Assembly (NCBI GenBank): GCA_963624415.1
Contig: CAVFPQ010000047.1
Location: 1 to 15,729, forward strand
DNA: 15,729 bases
Reading direction: 5' to 3'
Origin: RUG806 sp963624415
GTDB lineage: Bacteria; Bacillota; Clostridia; Oscillospirales; Acutalibacteraceae
Shown here: positions 7,694 through 14,033 of the stretch, piece after piece
Layout: every line of letters starts with the position of its first letter
Position numbering within the stretch: position 1 is the first letter of the stretch
Program-made: the position numbers and the translations under genes
Notes under the pieces: generated by a model
What the model was told of the DNA's origin: nothing
Seen by the model: only the letters and a program-made list of their open reading frames with translations
Databases searched by the model: none

Positions 7694-7713
7694 CCGGACA
7701 GCAAAAAGTCCGG
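7694..7713 (+). other. Small hairpin just before the lipoprotein ribosome binding site
   Basis: CCGGAC (7694-7699) and GTCCGG (7708-7713) form a six-pair stem with an eight-base A-rich loop, a few bases before the GGGG ribosome binding site. It could stabilise the processed messenger or limit translation. No protein or ligand is implied. Confidence 0.45.
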
Positions 7714-7730
7714 AAAAGGGGTAAACAAAA

Positions 7731-8624
7731 ATGAAAAGAACACTTTGCATCGTTCTCGCAGTACTCACAGTACTCGCATCCGCCTTTGCTTTCGCTTCAT
7801 GCGGCGGCAATTCCACAGACGGCACAACAGCCGCTAATCCCGATTCAACGGCAACAGTTGAAGACCTCGCAAAAATCAAGTCCGCAGGTCAGCTTGTAGT
7901 CGGCATGGAATGCAACTATGCTCCCTACAACTGGAGTCAGACAACCGAAAACGAAAACACCGTAAAGGTTCAGGACGGTATGTATGCCGACGGCTACGAT
8001 GTTCAGATATCCAAGAAAATCGCCGAGGCTCTCGGTGTTACACTTGTAATCAAGCCCATTGAGTGGGACGGTCTTATCCCCGCTCTTCAGGCAGGTGATA
8101 TCGACATGGTTATCGCAGGTATGTCACCCACAGACGAAAGAAAGCTCAGCATTGACTTCTCCGATACATACTTCGATTCAAATCTCGTTATAGTATGTCA
8201 GAAGGATTCACAGTTCGCTTCCGCCGCAAGCATTGCCGATTTCTCCGGCGCAAAGCTTGTCGCTCAGCAGAACACCTTCCACGACACTGTTATAGATCAG
8301 ATTGACGGCGTAAAGCATCAGTCCGCTCTTCCCGATTTCGCAGCTCTTCTTCAGGCTGTTACATCCGGCTCCGTTGACGGTTATGTCTGCGAGAAGCCCG
8401 GTGCGCTCAGTGCGGTTGCATCAAACAGCAATCTTACATTCGTTGAGTTCGCCGAGGGCAACGGCTTCGTATGTGATCCCGCAGACGCTTCAATTGCTGT
8501 CGGTGTAAGAAAGGGCTCCGATCTTACAAACGAGATTAACACAATTCTCGCTACTCTTACAACAGCCGACAAAGAAGCTCTCATGAATGACGCTATCGCC
8601 CGTCAGCCCGTAAGTGAAGACTGA
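7731..8624 (+). CDS. Amino-acid ABC transporter substrate-binding lipoprotein, probably for lysine
   Basis: The extracytoplasmic receptor of the importer, 297 residues. A lipoprotein signal peptide (1-23) ends at FASC with the lipidated Cys24, then a short linker rich in S, T and D. The rest is a type-3 (polar amino acid) solute-binding fold: KIKSAGQLVVGMECNYAPYNW (48-68, the start of lobe 1), GYDVQISKKIAEALG (88-102), and MVIAGMSPTDERKLSIDFS (126-144), where Arg137 is in the position that holds the ligand carboxylate in this family. Lobe 2 includes the VDGYVCEKPGA region (215-225). Lysine as ligand is inferred from the L-box riboswitch in the leader, not from the pocket. The GGGG site lies nine bases before the ATG. 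First gene of a three-gene operon. Confidence 0.93.
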   Translation: MKRTLCIVLAVLTVLASAFAFASCGGNSTDGTTAANPDSTATVEDLAKIKSAGQLVVGMECNYAPYNWSQTTENENTVKVQDGMYADGYDVQISKKIAEALGVTLVIKPIEWDGLIPALQAGDIDMVIAGMSPTDERKLSIDFSDTYFDSNLVIVCQKDSQFASAASIADFSGAKLVAQQNTFHDTVIDQIDGVKHQSALPDFAALLQAVTSGSVDGYVCEKPGALSAVASNSNLTFVEFAEGNGFVCDPADASIAVGVRKGSDLTNEINTILATLTTADKEALMNDAIARQPVSED

Positions 8625-8647
8625 TTTATCGGACAGATAAAAAACTT

Positions 8648-8684
8648 TCGGGGCTGTCACTTTGAATGCGGCAGTCCCGATTTT
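8648..8684 (+). terminator. Intra-operon attenuating hairpin
   Basis: TCGGGGCTG (8648-8656) pairs fully with CAGTCCCGA (8672-8680), with one G-T wobble, and is followed by a short TTTT. It sits in the 98-base gap after the lipoprotein gene. A weak terminator or 3'-end stabiliser here would give more binding protein than permease, which is common in such operons. Confidence 0.6.
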
Positions 8685-8722
8685 CAAAAAAGCAATAAAT
8701 TAATTATAGGAAGAATAATGTT

Positions 8723-9517
8723 ATGGCAGATATGGGATTTTTCGATTGGGTGGTAAAGCTGCTCACAGAGTACTGGCCGCTGTTCTTAAAAGGAACGGGC
8801 TATACAATGCTTATGGCACTTGTCGGCACGATAGCCGGCTTCTTGATAGGTCTTGTTATAGCGGTTATCCGCACAATACCCGCAGCTAAAGACAAGTCCC
8901 CGGTTTTGTGGGGCATCATGAAGGTAGTAAACTTCATTCTGTCCGTGTATGTTGAAGTTGTAAGAGGCACACCCATGATGGTTCAGGCTCTTATAATTCA
9001 TTACAGCCTTTTCGCAAAAATCGGTATGAATTCTCTTTTGTCCGCCGTAATTATTATCTCCGTAAACACCGGTGCTTACATGGCGGAAATAGTCAGAGGC
9101 GGCATCATCTCGATAGACAAGGGTCAGGTTGAGGGCGCGCAGTCAATAGGCATGACGCACAATCAGACCATGTGGCTTGTTGTTATTCCGCAGGCGATAA
9201 GAAACATAATGCCCTCAATCGGCAACGAGTTTGTCGTAAATATAAAAGACAGCTCGGTGCTGAGTGTTATTTCGATAACGGAGCTTATGTTCTTCTCAAA
9301 GAGTGCCGGCGGAACATATTTCCAGTTCGTACCGGCATACGTAATATGCGCTGTAATTTATTTCATTCTTACATTTACCGTAACACGTATTTTAAGACTG
9401 ATCGAAAAGAAGATGGACGGCTCCGACAACTATGTTGTATGCGGCAGTCAGACGGATTTCAAGTCGCAGATTAACCCTAACGGCAATCCGCATCATTATA
9501 AAGGGGAGGCAGACTGA
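8723..9517 (+). CDS. Amino-acid ABC transporter permease, HisM/GlnP family
   Basis: The membrane channel of the importer, 264 residues. Hydrophobic segments lie near 20-48, 66-78, 88-98, 104-120, 176-192 and 202-222. Family motifs include TGYTMLMALVGTIAGF (25-40), EVVRGTPMMVQ (78-88) and the cytoplasmic EAA loop EGAQSIGMTHNQT (137-149), which docks on the ATPase. Only one permease gene is present, so the channel is expected to be a homodimer. The hydrophilic C-terminal tail (about 230-264) is longer than in many relatives. AGGAAG lies nine bases before the ATG. The stop is one base before the ATPase start codon. Co-transcribed with the lipoprotein gene and therefore under the same lysine riboswitch. 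Confidence 0.93.
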   Translation: MADMGFFDWVVKLLTEYWPLFLKGTGYTMLMALVGTIAGFLIGLVIAVIRTIPAAKDKSPVLWGIMKVVNFILSVYVEVVRGTPMMVQALIIHYSLFAKIGMNSLLSAVIIISVNTGAYMAEIVRGGIISIDKGQVEGAQSIGMTHNQTMWLVVIPQAIRNIMPSIGNEFVVNIKDSSVLSVISITELMFFSKSAGGTYFQFVPAYVICAVIYFILTFTVTRILRLIEKKMDGSDNYVVCGSQTDFKSQINPNGNPHHYKGEAD

Positions 9518-9518
9518 T

Positions 9519-10265
9519 ATGGCAGACAATACACCTGTAATAGAAATTAGTCATCTTAAAAAGTTTTTCGGCGAGCATGAGGTTCTTCACGATATTTCAT
9601 GCACCGTCAACAAGGGTGATGTCATAAGCGTCATAGGCTCCTCGGGTTCGGGCAAAAGCACAATGCTTCGTTGTGTCAATCTGCTTGAAACTCCCACAGA
9701 CGGCAAGATTTTCTTCCACGGAAAAGACATTGCCTCAAAAGAAGTGTCTCTTAACGAATACCGTTCAAAGGTTATAATGGTGTTCCAGAGCTTTAATCTG
9801 TTCAACAATATGACGGCTCTCAAAAACTGCACCGTCGGTGTGCAGAAGGTTCTTAAGCTTTCTAAGGAAGAAGCCGAGGCTCGTGCCGAAAAGTATCTTG
9901 CAAAGGTCGGCATGGCGGCATATAAAAACGCAAAGCCCGCACAGCTTTCGGGCGGTCAGAAGCAGCGTGTCGCAATCGCACGTGCGCTTTGCATGGAGCC
10001 CGAAGTAATTCTTTTTGATGAACCGACATCCGCTCTTGACCCCGAAATGGTCGGCGAGGTGCTTGCCGTTATGAAATCACTTGCGGCCGACGGTCTTACA
10101 ATGCTTGTCGTTACTCACGAAATGGCGTTTGCCCGTGATGTTTCCTCAAAGGTCATATTCATGGACGGCGGCTACATAGAAGAACAGGGCACTCCGCAGA
10201 AAATCTTCGGCGCTCCCGAAAAAGAGAGAACGAAGGCATTTTTGACCAGATACTTTGAACAGTAA
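9519..10265 (+). CDS. Amino-acid ABC transporter ATPase, GlnQ/HisP family
   Basis: The ATP-hydrolysing subunit of the importer, 248 residues, the normal size. Walker A GSSGSGKST (40-48), the Q-loop VFQSFNLF (88-95), the ABC signature LSGGQKQR (143-150), Walker B VILFDEPTSALDPE (163-176) and the switch histidine in VTHEM (198-202) are all intact. The start is ATG at 9519, one base after the permease stop, with GGGGAGG upstream; an in-frame extension to 9432 lies inside the permease and is rejected. Last gene of the lysine-riboswitch operon. Downstream is a convergent gap of 458 bases full of repeats, without a clear T-run terminator. Confidence 0.95.
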   Translation: MADNTPVIEISHLKKFFGEHEVLHDISCTVNKGDVISVIGSSGSGKSTMLRCVNLLETPTDGKIFFHGKDIASKEVSLNEYRSKVIMVFQSFNLFNNMTALKNCTVGVQKVLKLSKEEAEARAEKYLAKVGMAAYKNAKPAQLSGGQKQRVAIARALCMEPEVILFDEPTSALDPEMVGEVLAVMKSLAADGLTMLVVTHEMAFARDVSSKVIFMDGGYIEEQGTPQKIFGAPEKERTKAFLTRYFEQ

Positions 10266-10320
10266 AAGTCAGCGACCGGTAGCTCCGCAGAATATCAGAT
10301 AACATAAAAGTGCCTTGCCT

Positions 10321-10396
10321 TTAGCCACGCACTGACAACGAAGTATTGGTTTCTCGCCGAAAAATCTCCCATATCTTTGTCCGAAAGCCTCGCAAT
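10321..10396. repeat. 76-base perfect repeat, copy 1
   Basis: These 76 bases, beginning TTAGCCACGCACTGACAACG and ending CCGAAAGCCTCGCAAT, are identical to 15590-15665. The copy starts 55 bases after the ABC ATPase stop. The flanks diverge at once. Its right edge CTCGCAAT can pair with the nearby ATTGCGAA (about 10413-10420). All three minus-strand frames are open across most of it, but I do not call a gene. Confidence 0.95.
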
Positions 10397-10412
10397 ACAA
10401 AAAAGGTTGCAA

Positions 10413-10709
10413 ATTGCGAAGCTTATAATCCAAGTCCGCAGGACTTCCGAAATTATGCATTATGCATTCTGCATTCTACATTACAACTGTCTTCCGACAT
10501 TGCTAATTGCTAACTGCTAATTGCTAATTGTTCTGCGAAGCTATATAAATCAAGTCCGCAGGACTTCCGAAATTATGCATTATGCATTCTACATTCTGCA
10601 TTATAACAGACATTGCTAATTGCTAACTGCTAATTGCTAATTGTATAAATCCAAGTCCGCAGGACTTCCGATATTATGCATTCTACATTCTACATTATGC
10701 ATTCTGCAT
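10413..10709 (-). repeat. Three tandem composite repeat units (copies 4-6)
   Basis: Three head-to-tail units fill the convergent gap. Each has, on the plus strand, a GCGAAGC/TATAAAT flank, a hairpin AAGTCC-GCA-GGACTT (10432-10446, 10552-10566, 10653-10667), and TATGCAT-type heptads. The first two also have four GCTAATT-type heptads (10502-10529 and 10615-10642). Hairpin spacing is 120 and 101 bases. In the other orientation this is the same module order as copies 1 and 2. Unit 3 ends about 15 bases from the kinase stop codon. The rest of the gap (10266-10320) shows no gene. Confidence 0.85.
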
Positions 10710-10723
10710 TAATTACACACTCT

Positions 10724-12070
10724 TTACTTATTATTCAGCCTCAGCACCATTGTAAAAACTCCGTCTTCGCATTTTACGATCATTTCGCCGTTGTACTTGC
10801 TTACGGTGCTTTCGATACTGCGAAGTCCGAATCCGTGCGAGTCTGTGTCCGCCTTTGAGGTATCAAAAAGCCCGAAGGCGTTTTTTTTCGGCTCTTTGTC
10901 GGTTGGATTTGATACGGATATGACGGTGAAAGTCTCGTTGCCGTGCGCTTTGAGCTTTATGTATCTGCGTGTCTTGTCCTCAATCCGGCAGTTGGCTTCA
11001 ATAGCATTGTCGAGGGCGTTGCTGAAAATGATGCACAGGTCAACGGGCAGAACATCGTTCTTTTCAAGATTTATACAGTTGTAGTTTGTAGTTATGTCTT
11101 TGGATTGTGCCTCGTACATCTTCTCGTTGAGAATTGCGTCAACGGCGGAAATACCGGTAATTCTCACATAGTCCGACTCGTCAACGGTGCCGCCGAGATC
11201 GCCGAGATATTTTTTAATTGCGTCAATATCGCCCTTTTCCGCAAGGACGTTTAACAGCAGAATATGATTTTTTATGTCGTGACGGAAGGAGCGAGTGCGG
11301 TTATAGAGCGTTTCAAGACGCTTTACGGAGTTTTCCTGCTGAGTCAGAAGGGAAGACAGCATCGCGGTGTCGCCGGCAAGTGCCAGCTGTTTGCGGAATT
11401 TTCCGAACAGGAAAAATACAAGGGCGTTTATAAAGATAAGTCCGCCGCAGGATACATACACATATACGGCTATTCTTTCGTCAACAGGGTAATTTTCAAA
11501 ATAGAACTGAAAAACCGAGAATGTGATAAGCGTTATAACGGGTACGGTAAACAGTGCCGCCCACAGCGTAAACGATGTTGATACTTTTGTATATTTTTTG
11601 GCGAAACGCCCGGCGATTACGGACAGAATTATCATAATTCCGTTGGCAAGTGTGAGGCGGCTGAGCTTTATGTATGACATATCGGGAAGCTCTTCAAGAC
11701 CTATAACTCTTGAACCGAGCGTCAGAAGCAGCTGTGAAATGCCTTCGGAGAGCGATATTATCGTGACAAACACTGCCGAAGCGATAAGCTTTCGCTTCAC
11801 GGAGTCGGTATAAAGCAAAAACAGAATTGCAATAAGACACGCAATTTCAATTGAATATTTTATCCAGTCATATGTGAAGGAATTGCGGAAAAGTATCATT
11901 ATGCCCGCAAGTGCCACAAACGGCAGATAGTCAAGCTTTTTAAGGCGAGAGCGGGATGTAAAAAAGCTGTTCGCGAGAATATAGGCAAGCACGACTTCAA
12001 ACACCGATGAAAATATCAGTGCCGTGTTGAAGAGTATTTCTTTGTAATCACGGAGAAAATCGATGTTCAA
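10724..12070 (-). CDS. AgrC-like sensor histidine kinase (GHKL ATPase)
   Basis: A 448-residue sensor kinase. The N-terminal half has about six membrane segments (near 12-34, 48-64, 74-88, 96-120, 140-154, 168-190 and 204-224), then a coiled linker, the phospho-acceptor segment SFRHDIKNH with His264, and a GHKL ATP-binding domain with N-box IIFSNALDNAIEA (347-359) and G-box HGFGLRSIES (412-421). This is the architecture of peptide-sensing AgrC-type kinases. The start is TTG at 12070, with AAAGGAG seven bases upstream. It follows the LytTR regulator by 102 bases that contain a repeat hairpin, and is co-directional, so the pair is likely one operon. No AgrB-like processing protease or recognisable signal-peptide gene is in the window, so the signal is unknown. 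Confidence 0.9.
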   Translation of the reverse strand: MNIDFLRDYKEILFNTALIFSSVFEVVLAYILANSFFTSRSRLKKLDYLPFVALAGIMILFRNSFTYDWIKYSIEIACLIAILFLLYTDSVKRKLIASAVFVTIISLSEGISQLLLTLGSRVIGLEELPDMSYIKLSRLTLANGIMIILSVIAGRFAKKYTKVSTSFTLWAALFTVPVITLITFSVFQFYFENYPVDERIAVYVYVSCGGLIFINALVFFLFGKFRKQLALAGDTAMLSSLLTQQENSVKRLETLYNRTRSFRHDIKNHILLLNVLAEKGDIDAIKKYLGDLGGTVDESDYVRITGISAVDAILNEKMYEAQSKDITTNYNCINLEKNDVLPVDLCIIFSNALDNAIEANCRIEDKTRRYIKLKAHGNETFTVISVSNPTDKEPKKNAFGLFDTSKADTDSHGFGLRSIESTVSKYNGEMIVKCEDGVFTMVLRLNNK

Positions 12071-12098
12071 GAGTATGCTCCTTTGGTTTTGCGAAGTA

Positions 12099-12172
12099 TC
12101 AAGGGACCGGGGGAGGAAGGCACACAGTGCCTTCGATTATAAGCTTTCGCCTCTTGCGAAGCTGATTGCCAA
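12099..12172 (+). repeat. Composite repeat copy 7, inside the two-component operon
   Basis: Between the regulator and kinase genes. AAGGGACCGGGGGAG leads to a hairpin GAAGGCAC (12116-12123), loop ACA, GTGCCTTC (12127-12134), then GATTATAAGCTTTCGC and a degenerate GCTGATTGCCAATTA stretch that runs up to and into the regulator stop codon (12173-12175). The repeat lies within the transcribed spacer of a probable operon. Confidence 0.75.
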
Positions 12173-12886
12173 TTATCTCATCGCCCACAGGAAGGCTTCG
12201 TTTGTTTCTTTTGTGCGGTGTTTGCTTACGGGTATAAGTGTGCCGTCTGAGAGTGTCGCACCCGTTGCGGTGAGTGATGAAATTTTTAGAGCGTTGATTA
12301 AAAACGACTGATGACAGCGGACAAAATCCCGGTTTTTGAGCTTTTCTTCCACTTCGTCAAGCTTGCCGTAAAAGCTGTATTCATCGTTTGAAACGGTGTG
12401 TACGGTTATTTTTCTGCGGTCACTTTCAAAATAGAGTATCTCACGAATGGGCAGACTCATGCTGTCGGAGCCGTTTCGGAACACAAAACGCATATCGTCT
12501 GAGCGTGTAAGCTCCGTTACGCACTCCCTGAAAACGGTATTAAAGCCATTGAGAAGCTCGGGCTTTAAAAGATAGCGAAAAGCACGGACTTCATAGCCCG
12601 AAAAGACATATTCCGCCGAAGCGGTGACAAAGACTATCATAACATCCTTGTCGGCGGCACGGATACGCTTTGCGGCGGTCAGACCGTCACAGCCCTTCAT
12701 TGTTATGTCAAGAAAAATGAGGTCAAAATGACCCTTGCCGTTTTCATACAGGGCGGCAAGCGGCTCGCCGTCCGAAAACAGCTGTGTTTCGCCGTCTATA
12801 TCCCATTTTGCGAGACAGTCGGCTATTTTATTGCGGAGAAGGTCGCAGACCTGCGGTTCGTCGTCGCAGACGGCTATGCGGAGCAA
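12173..12886 (-). CDS. LytTR-family response regulator (AgrA-like)
   Basis: A 237-residue regulator. The receiver domain (1-120) has the acidic pocket CDDE (7-10), the phospho-acceptor Asp60 in LIFLDITMKG and Lys108 in YLLKPE. The LytTR DNA-binding domain (about 134-235) contains the typical FVRCHQSFLINAL (188-200) and ILYFESDRRKITVHT (150-164) strands. It should be phosphorylated by the adjacent AgrC-like kinase and bind paired direct repeats upstream of target genes. An in-frame GTG at 12895 exists, but TTG at 12886 is chosen because AGGTGA sits five bases before it and the N-terminus MLRIAVCDDE then matches the family. The 103-base gap to gtrA carries a repeat copy; I see only weak promoter-like boxes there. 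Confidence 0.92.
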   Translation of the reverse strand: MLRIAVCDDEPQVCDLLRNKIADCLAKWDIDGETQLFSDGEPLAALYENGKGHFDLIFLDITMKGCDGLTAAKRIRAADKDVMIVFVTASAEYVFSGYEVRAFRYLLKPELLNGFNTVFRECVTELTRSDDMRFVFRNGSDSMSLPIREILYFESDRRKITVHTVSNDEYSFYGKLDEVEEKLKNRDFVRCHQSFLINALKISSLTATGATLSDGTLIPVSKHRTKETNEAFLWAMR

Positions 12887-12945
12887 TGAAATCACCTCAT
12901 GGTTAGCAGTATACAGAGATTAAATTCATAAAAAAGCCTATAAAG

Positions 12946-12990
12946 GGGCCGGGGAATGCGGAAGGCACTGCGTGCCCCGGATTGTATAGG
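12946..12990 (+). repeat. Composite repeat copy 8
   Basis: GGGGCCGGGG, then GCGGAA and a hairpin GGCAC (12964-12968), loop TGC, GTGCC (12972-12976), then CCGGATTGTATAGGGCGA. It sits in the spacer between the gtrA stop and the regulator start, all on the minus strand for the genes. The GC-rich leader replaces the ATGCATA heptads seen in copies 1-6. Confidence 0.75.
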
Positions 12991-12999
12991 GCGATAAGA

Positions 13000-13548
13000 T
13001 CAGTTGTTTCTTTTGCGGAAGATTACGAGCTTGCCGGCAATGTAGTTGAAGATGACAACAAGAACGGATATGATAATTTTGGAAATCCAGCTGCCGCCGT
13101 TTATGTGTTTAAGCGGAATAAGCAGAACGGCGAAAAGAAGCTCTTCAAACAGCAGGAATGATATAATTCTTGCGGCGAAAAATGAGAGGACCTCTTTTAC
13201 TATTCCGCCGGCGGTGTGTGCCTTGTTTTCAAAAACAAAGCTTCTGTTTGTGATATAGGCGAATGTCACGGCGCATACCCACGATATGGCGTTCGAAAGA
13301 TAGAGCCACTTGAAATCGAATGTGCCTAATGTGAACAGAATTTTTGTTTCGTAGTCCGCACCGGCTATTTTGTTTGCGATGCCGAACGACAGAAAGCTTA
13401 CTACCGTTGTAAGCACACCGAAAACAAGATATGAGATTACTTCATATTCAAGAAGCTTTTTTACTCCCGGAATTTTAAGAAAATTCGCGAAAAATCTGAT
13501 TGAGAAAATTTTATCGTAGAGCTTTTCGTACCATACTTTGAGCTTCAT
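13000..13548 (-). CDS. GtrA-family membrane protein
   Basis: A 182-residue protein with four membrane segments (near 37-58, 80-100, 117-147 and 155-177). Family landmarks are a first segment beginning YLVFGVLTTVVSF (40-52), the loop motif ITNRSFVFENK (99-109) after the second segment, and a C-terminal NYIAGKLVIFRKR (168-180). GtrA-like proteins help move polyprenyl-linked sugars across the membrane for surface polysaccharide or teichoic acid decoration; no partner glycosyltransferase is visible here, so the role is open. The roughly 35-residue charged N-terminus is longer than in the minimal family. GGAGG lies eight bases before the ATG. It is divergent from rqcP, with overlapping promoters. 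Confidence 0.85.
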   Translation of the reverse strand: MKLKVWYEKLYDKIFSIRFFANFLKIPGVKKLLEYEVISYLVFGVLTTVVSFLSFGIANKIAGADYETKILFTLGTFDFKWLYLSNAISWVCAVTFAYITNRSFVFENKAHTAGGIVKEVLSFFAARIISFLLFEELLFAVLLIPLKHINGGSWISKIIISVLVVIFNYIAGKLVIFRKRNN

Positions 13549-13583
13549 GCGGTGCGCCTCCGAAAAAGAAAATATACGGATTA

Positions 13584-13612
13584 ATTTTAACAGGTATTGA
13601 ATTAATTTTCAA
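13584..13612 (-). promoter_or_regulatory. Predicted promoter of gtrA
   Basis: On the minus strand, TTGAAA (13612-13607), a 17-base spacer and TAAAAT (13589-13584) with TG one base before the -10. It lies about 35 bases before the gtrA start and overlaps the divergent rqcP promoter. Confidence 0.6.
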
Positions 13613-13625
13613 CTTATATTAATAT
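13597..13625 (+). promoter_or_regulatory. Predicted promoter of rqcP
   Basis: TTGAAT (13597-13602), a 17-base spacer and TAATAT (13620-13625), about 90 bases before the rqcP start. Its -35 box lies inside the spacer of the gtrA promoter, so polymerase may be unable to occupy both at once. Confidence 0.6.
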
Positions 13626-13714
13626 ATTAGTTGAGTTCTTCGGCAAAAAAACCGAGTAATTCGTGTCGAAAAAGAATTAAGCTGTCTGCGGACAGAAAAA
13701 TACGGAGGATTATT

Positions 13715-13954
13715 ATGCGACTTGATAAATATCTTAAGGTTTCAAGACTTGTAAAACGCCGCACTGTGGCAAATGAGCTGTGCGATGCCGCACACGTTGA
13801 TGTGAACGGAAAGACCGCAAGAGCGTCATATGACGTTAAGGTCGGCGATGTTATTACCATTCAGACCGGTGCACATCAGACTAAGGCAAAGGTTCTGTCG
13901 GTGCAGGAGTATGCGACTAAAGAGAATGCGGCGTCGATGTACGAACTGATGTGA
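13715..13954 (+). CDS. rqcP: S4-domain RNA-binding protein RqcP (Hsp15-like)
   Basis: A 79-residue protein that is almost entirely an S4 RNA-binding domain: MRLDKYLKVSRLVKRRTVAN, then VDVNGKTARASYDVKVGD. This is the size and form of RqcP (formerly YabO/Hsp15-like), which in Firmicutes binds the stalled 50S subunit and peptidyl-tRNA and helps RqcH add C-terminal alanine tails during ribosome quality control. The ATG at 13715 follows GGAGG by seven bases; the frame continues upstream to 13631 but without a site. A small hairpin, CTGTC-TGCG-GACAG (13682-13695), sits just before the ribosome binding site. The next gene is an HtrA-like protease 79 bases downstream, separated by repeat copy 9. Confidence 0.9.
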   Translation: MRLDKYLKVSRLVKRRTVANELCDAAHVDVNGKTARASYDVKVGDVITIQTGAHQTKAKVLSVQEYATKENAASMYELM

Positions 13955-13958
13955 GAAA

Positions 13959-14010
13959 AGGGGCCGGGGCTGAGGAAGTTCTGCGGACTTGGATTATATA
14001 GCTTCGCAAC
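13959..14010 (+). repeat. Composite repeat copy 9
   Basis: Five bases after the rqcP stop: GGGGCCGGGG, CTGAGG, then a hairpin AAGTTC (13976-13981), loop TGC, GGACTT (13985-13990, one T-G wobble), followed by GGATTATATAGCTTCGCAA. It ends about 13 bases before the protease ribosome binding site, so it lies in the 5' leader of that gene or between two genes of an operon. Confidence 0.8.
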
Positions 14011-14033
14011 ATATTAGTGATAAAGGTGACGGT

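Noticed and set aside
7731..10265. Assignment of the ABC importer to glutamine or histidine from the GlnQ/HisP similarity
   Set aside because: The family names reflect general homology only; the lysine riboswitch gives more direct evidence for lysine.
10269..10460. Short minus-strand open frame across the 76-base repeat in the convergent gap
   Set aside because: Its start lies in heptad repeat DNA and there is no ribosome binding site. Kept only as a finding about the repeat, not called as a gene.
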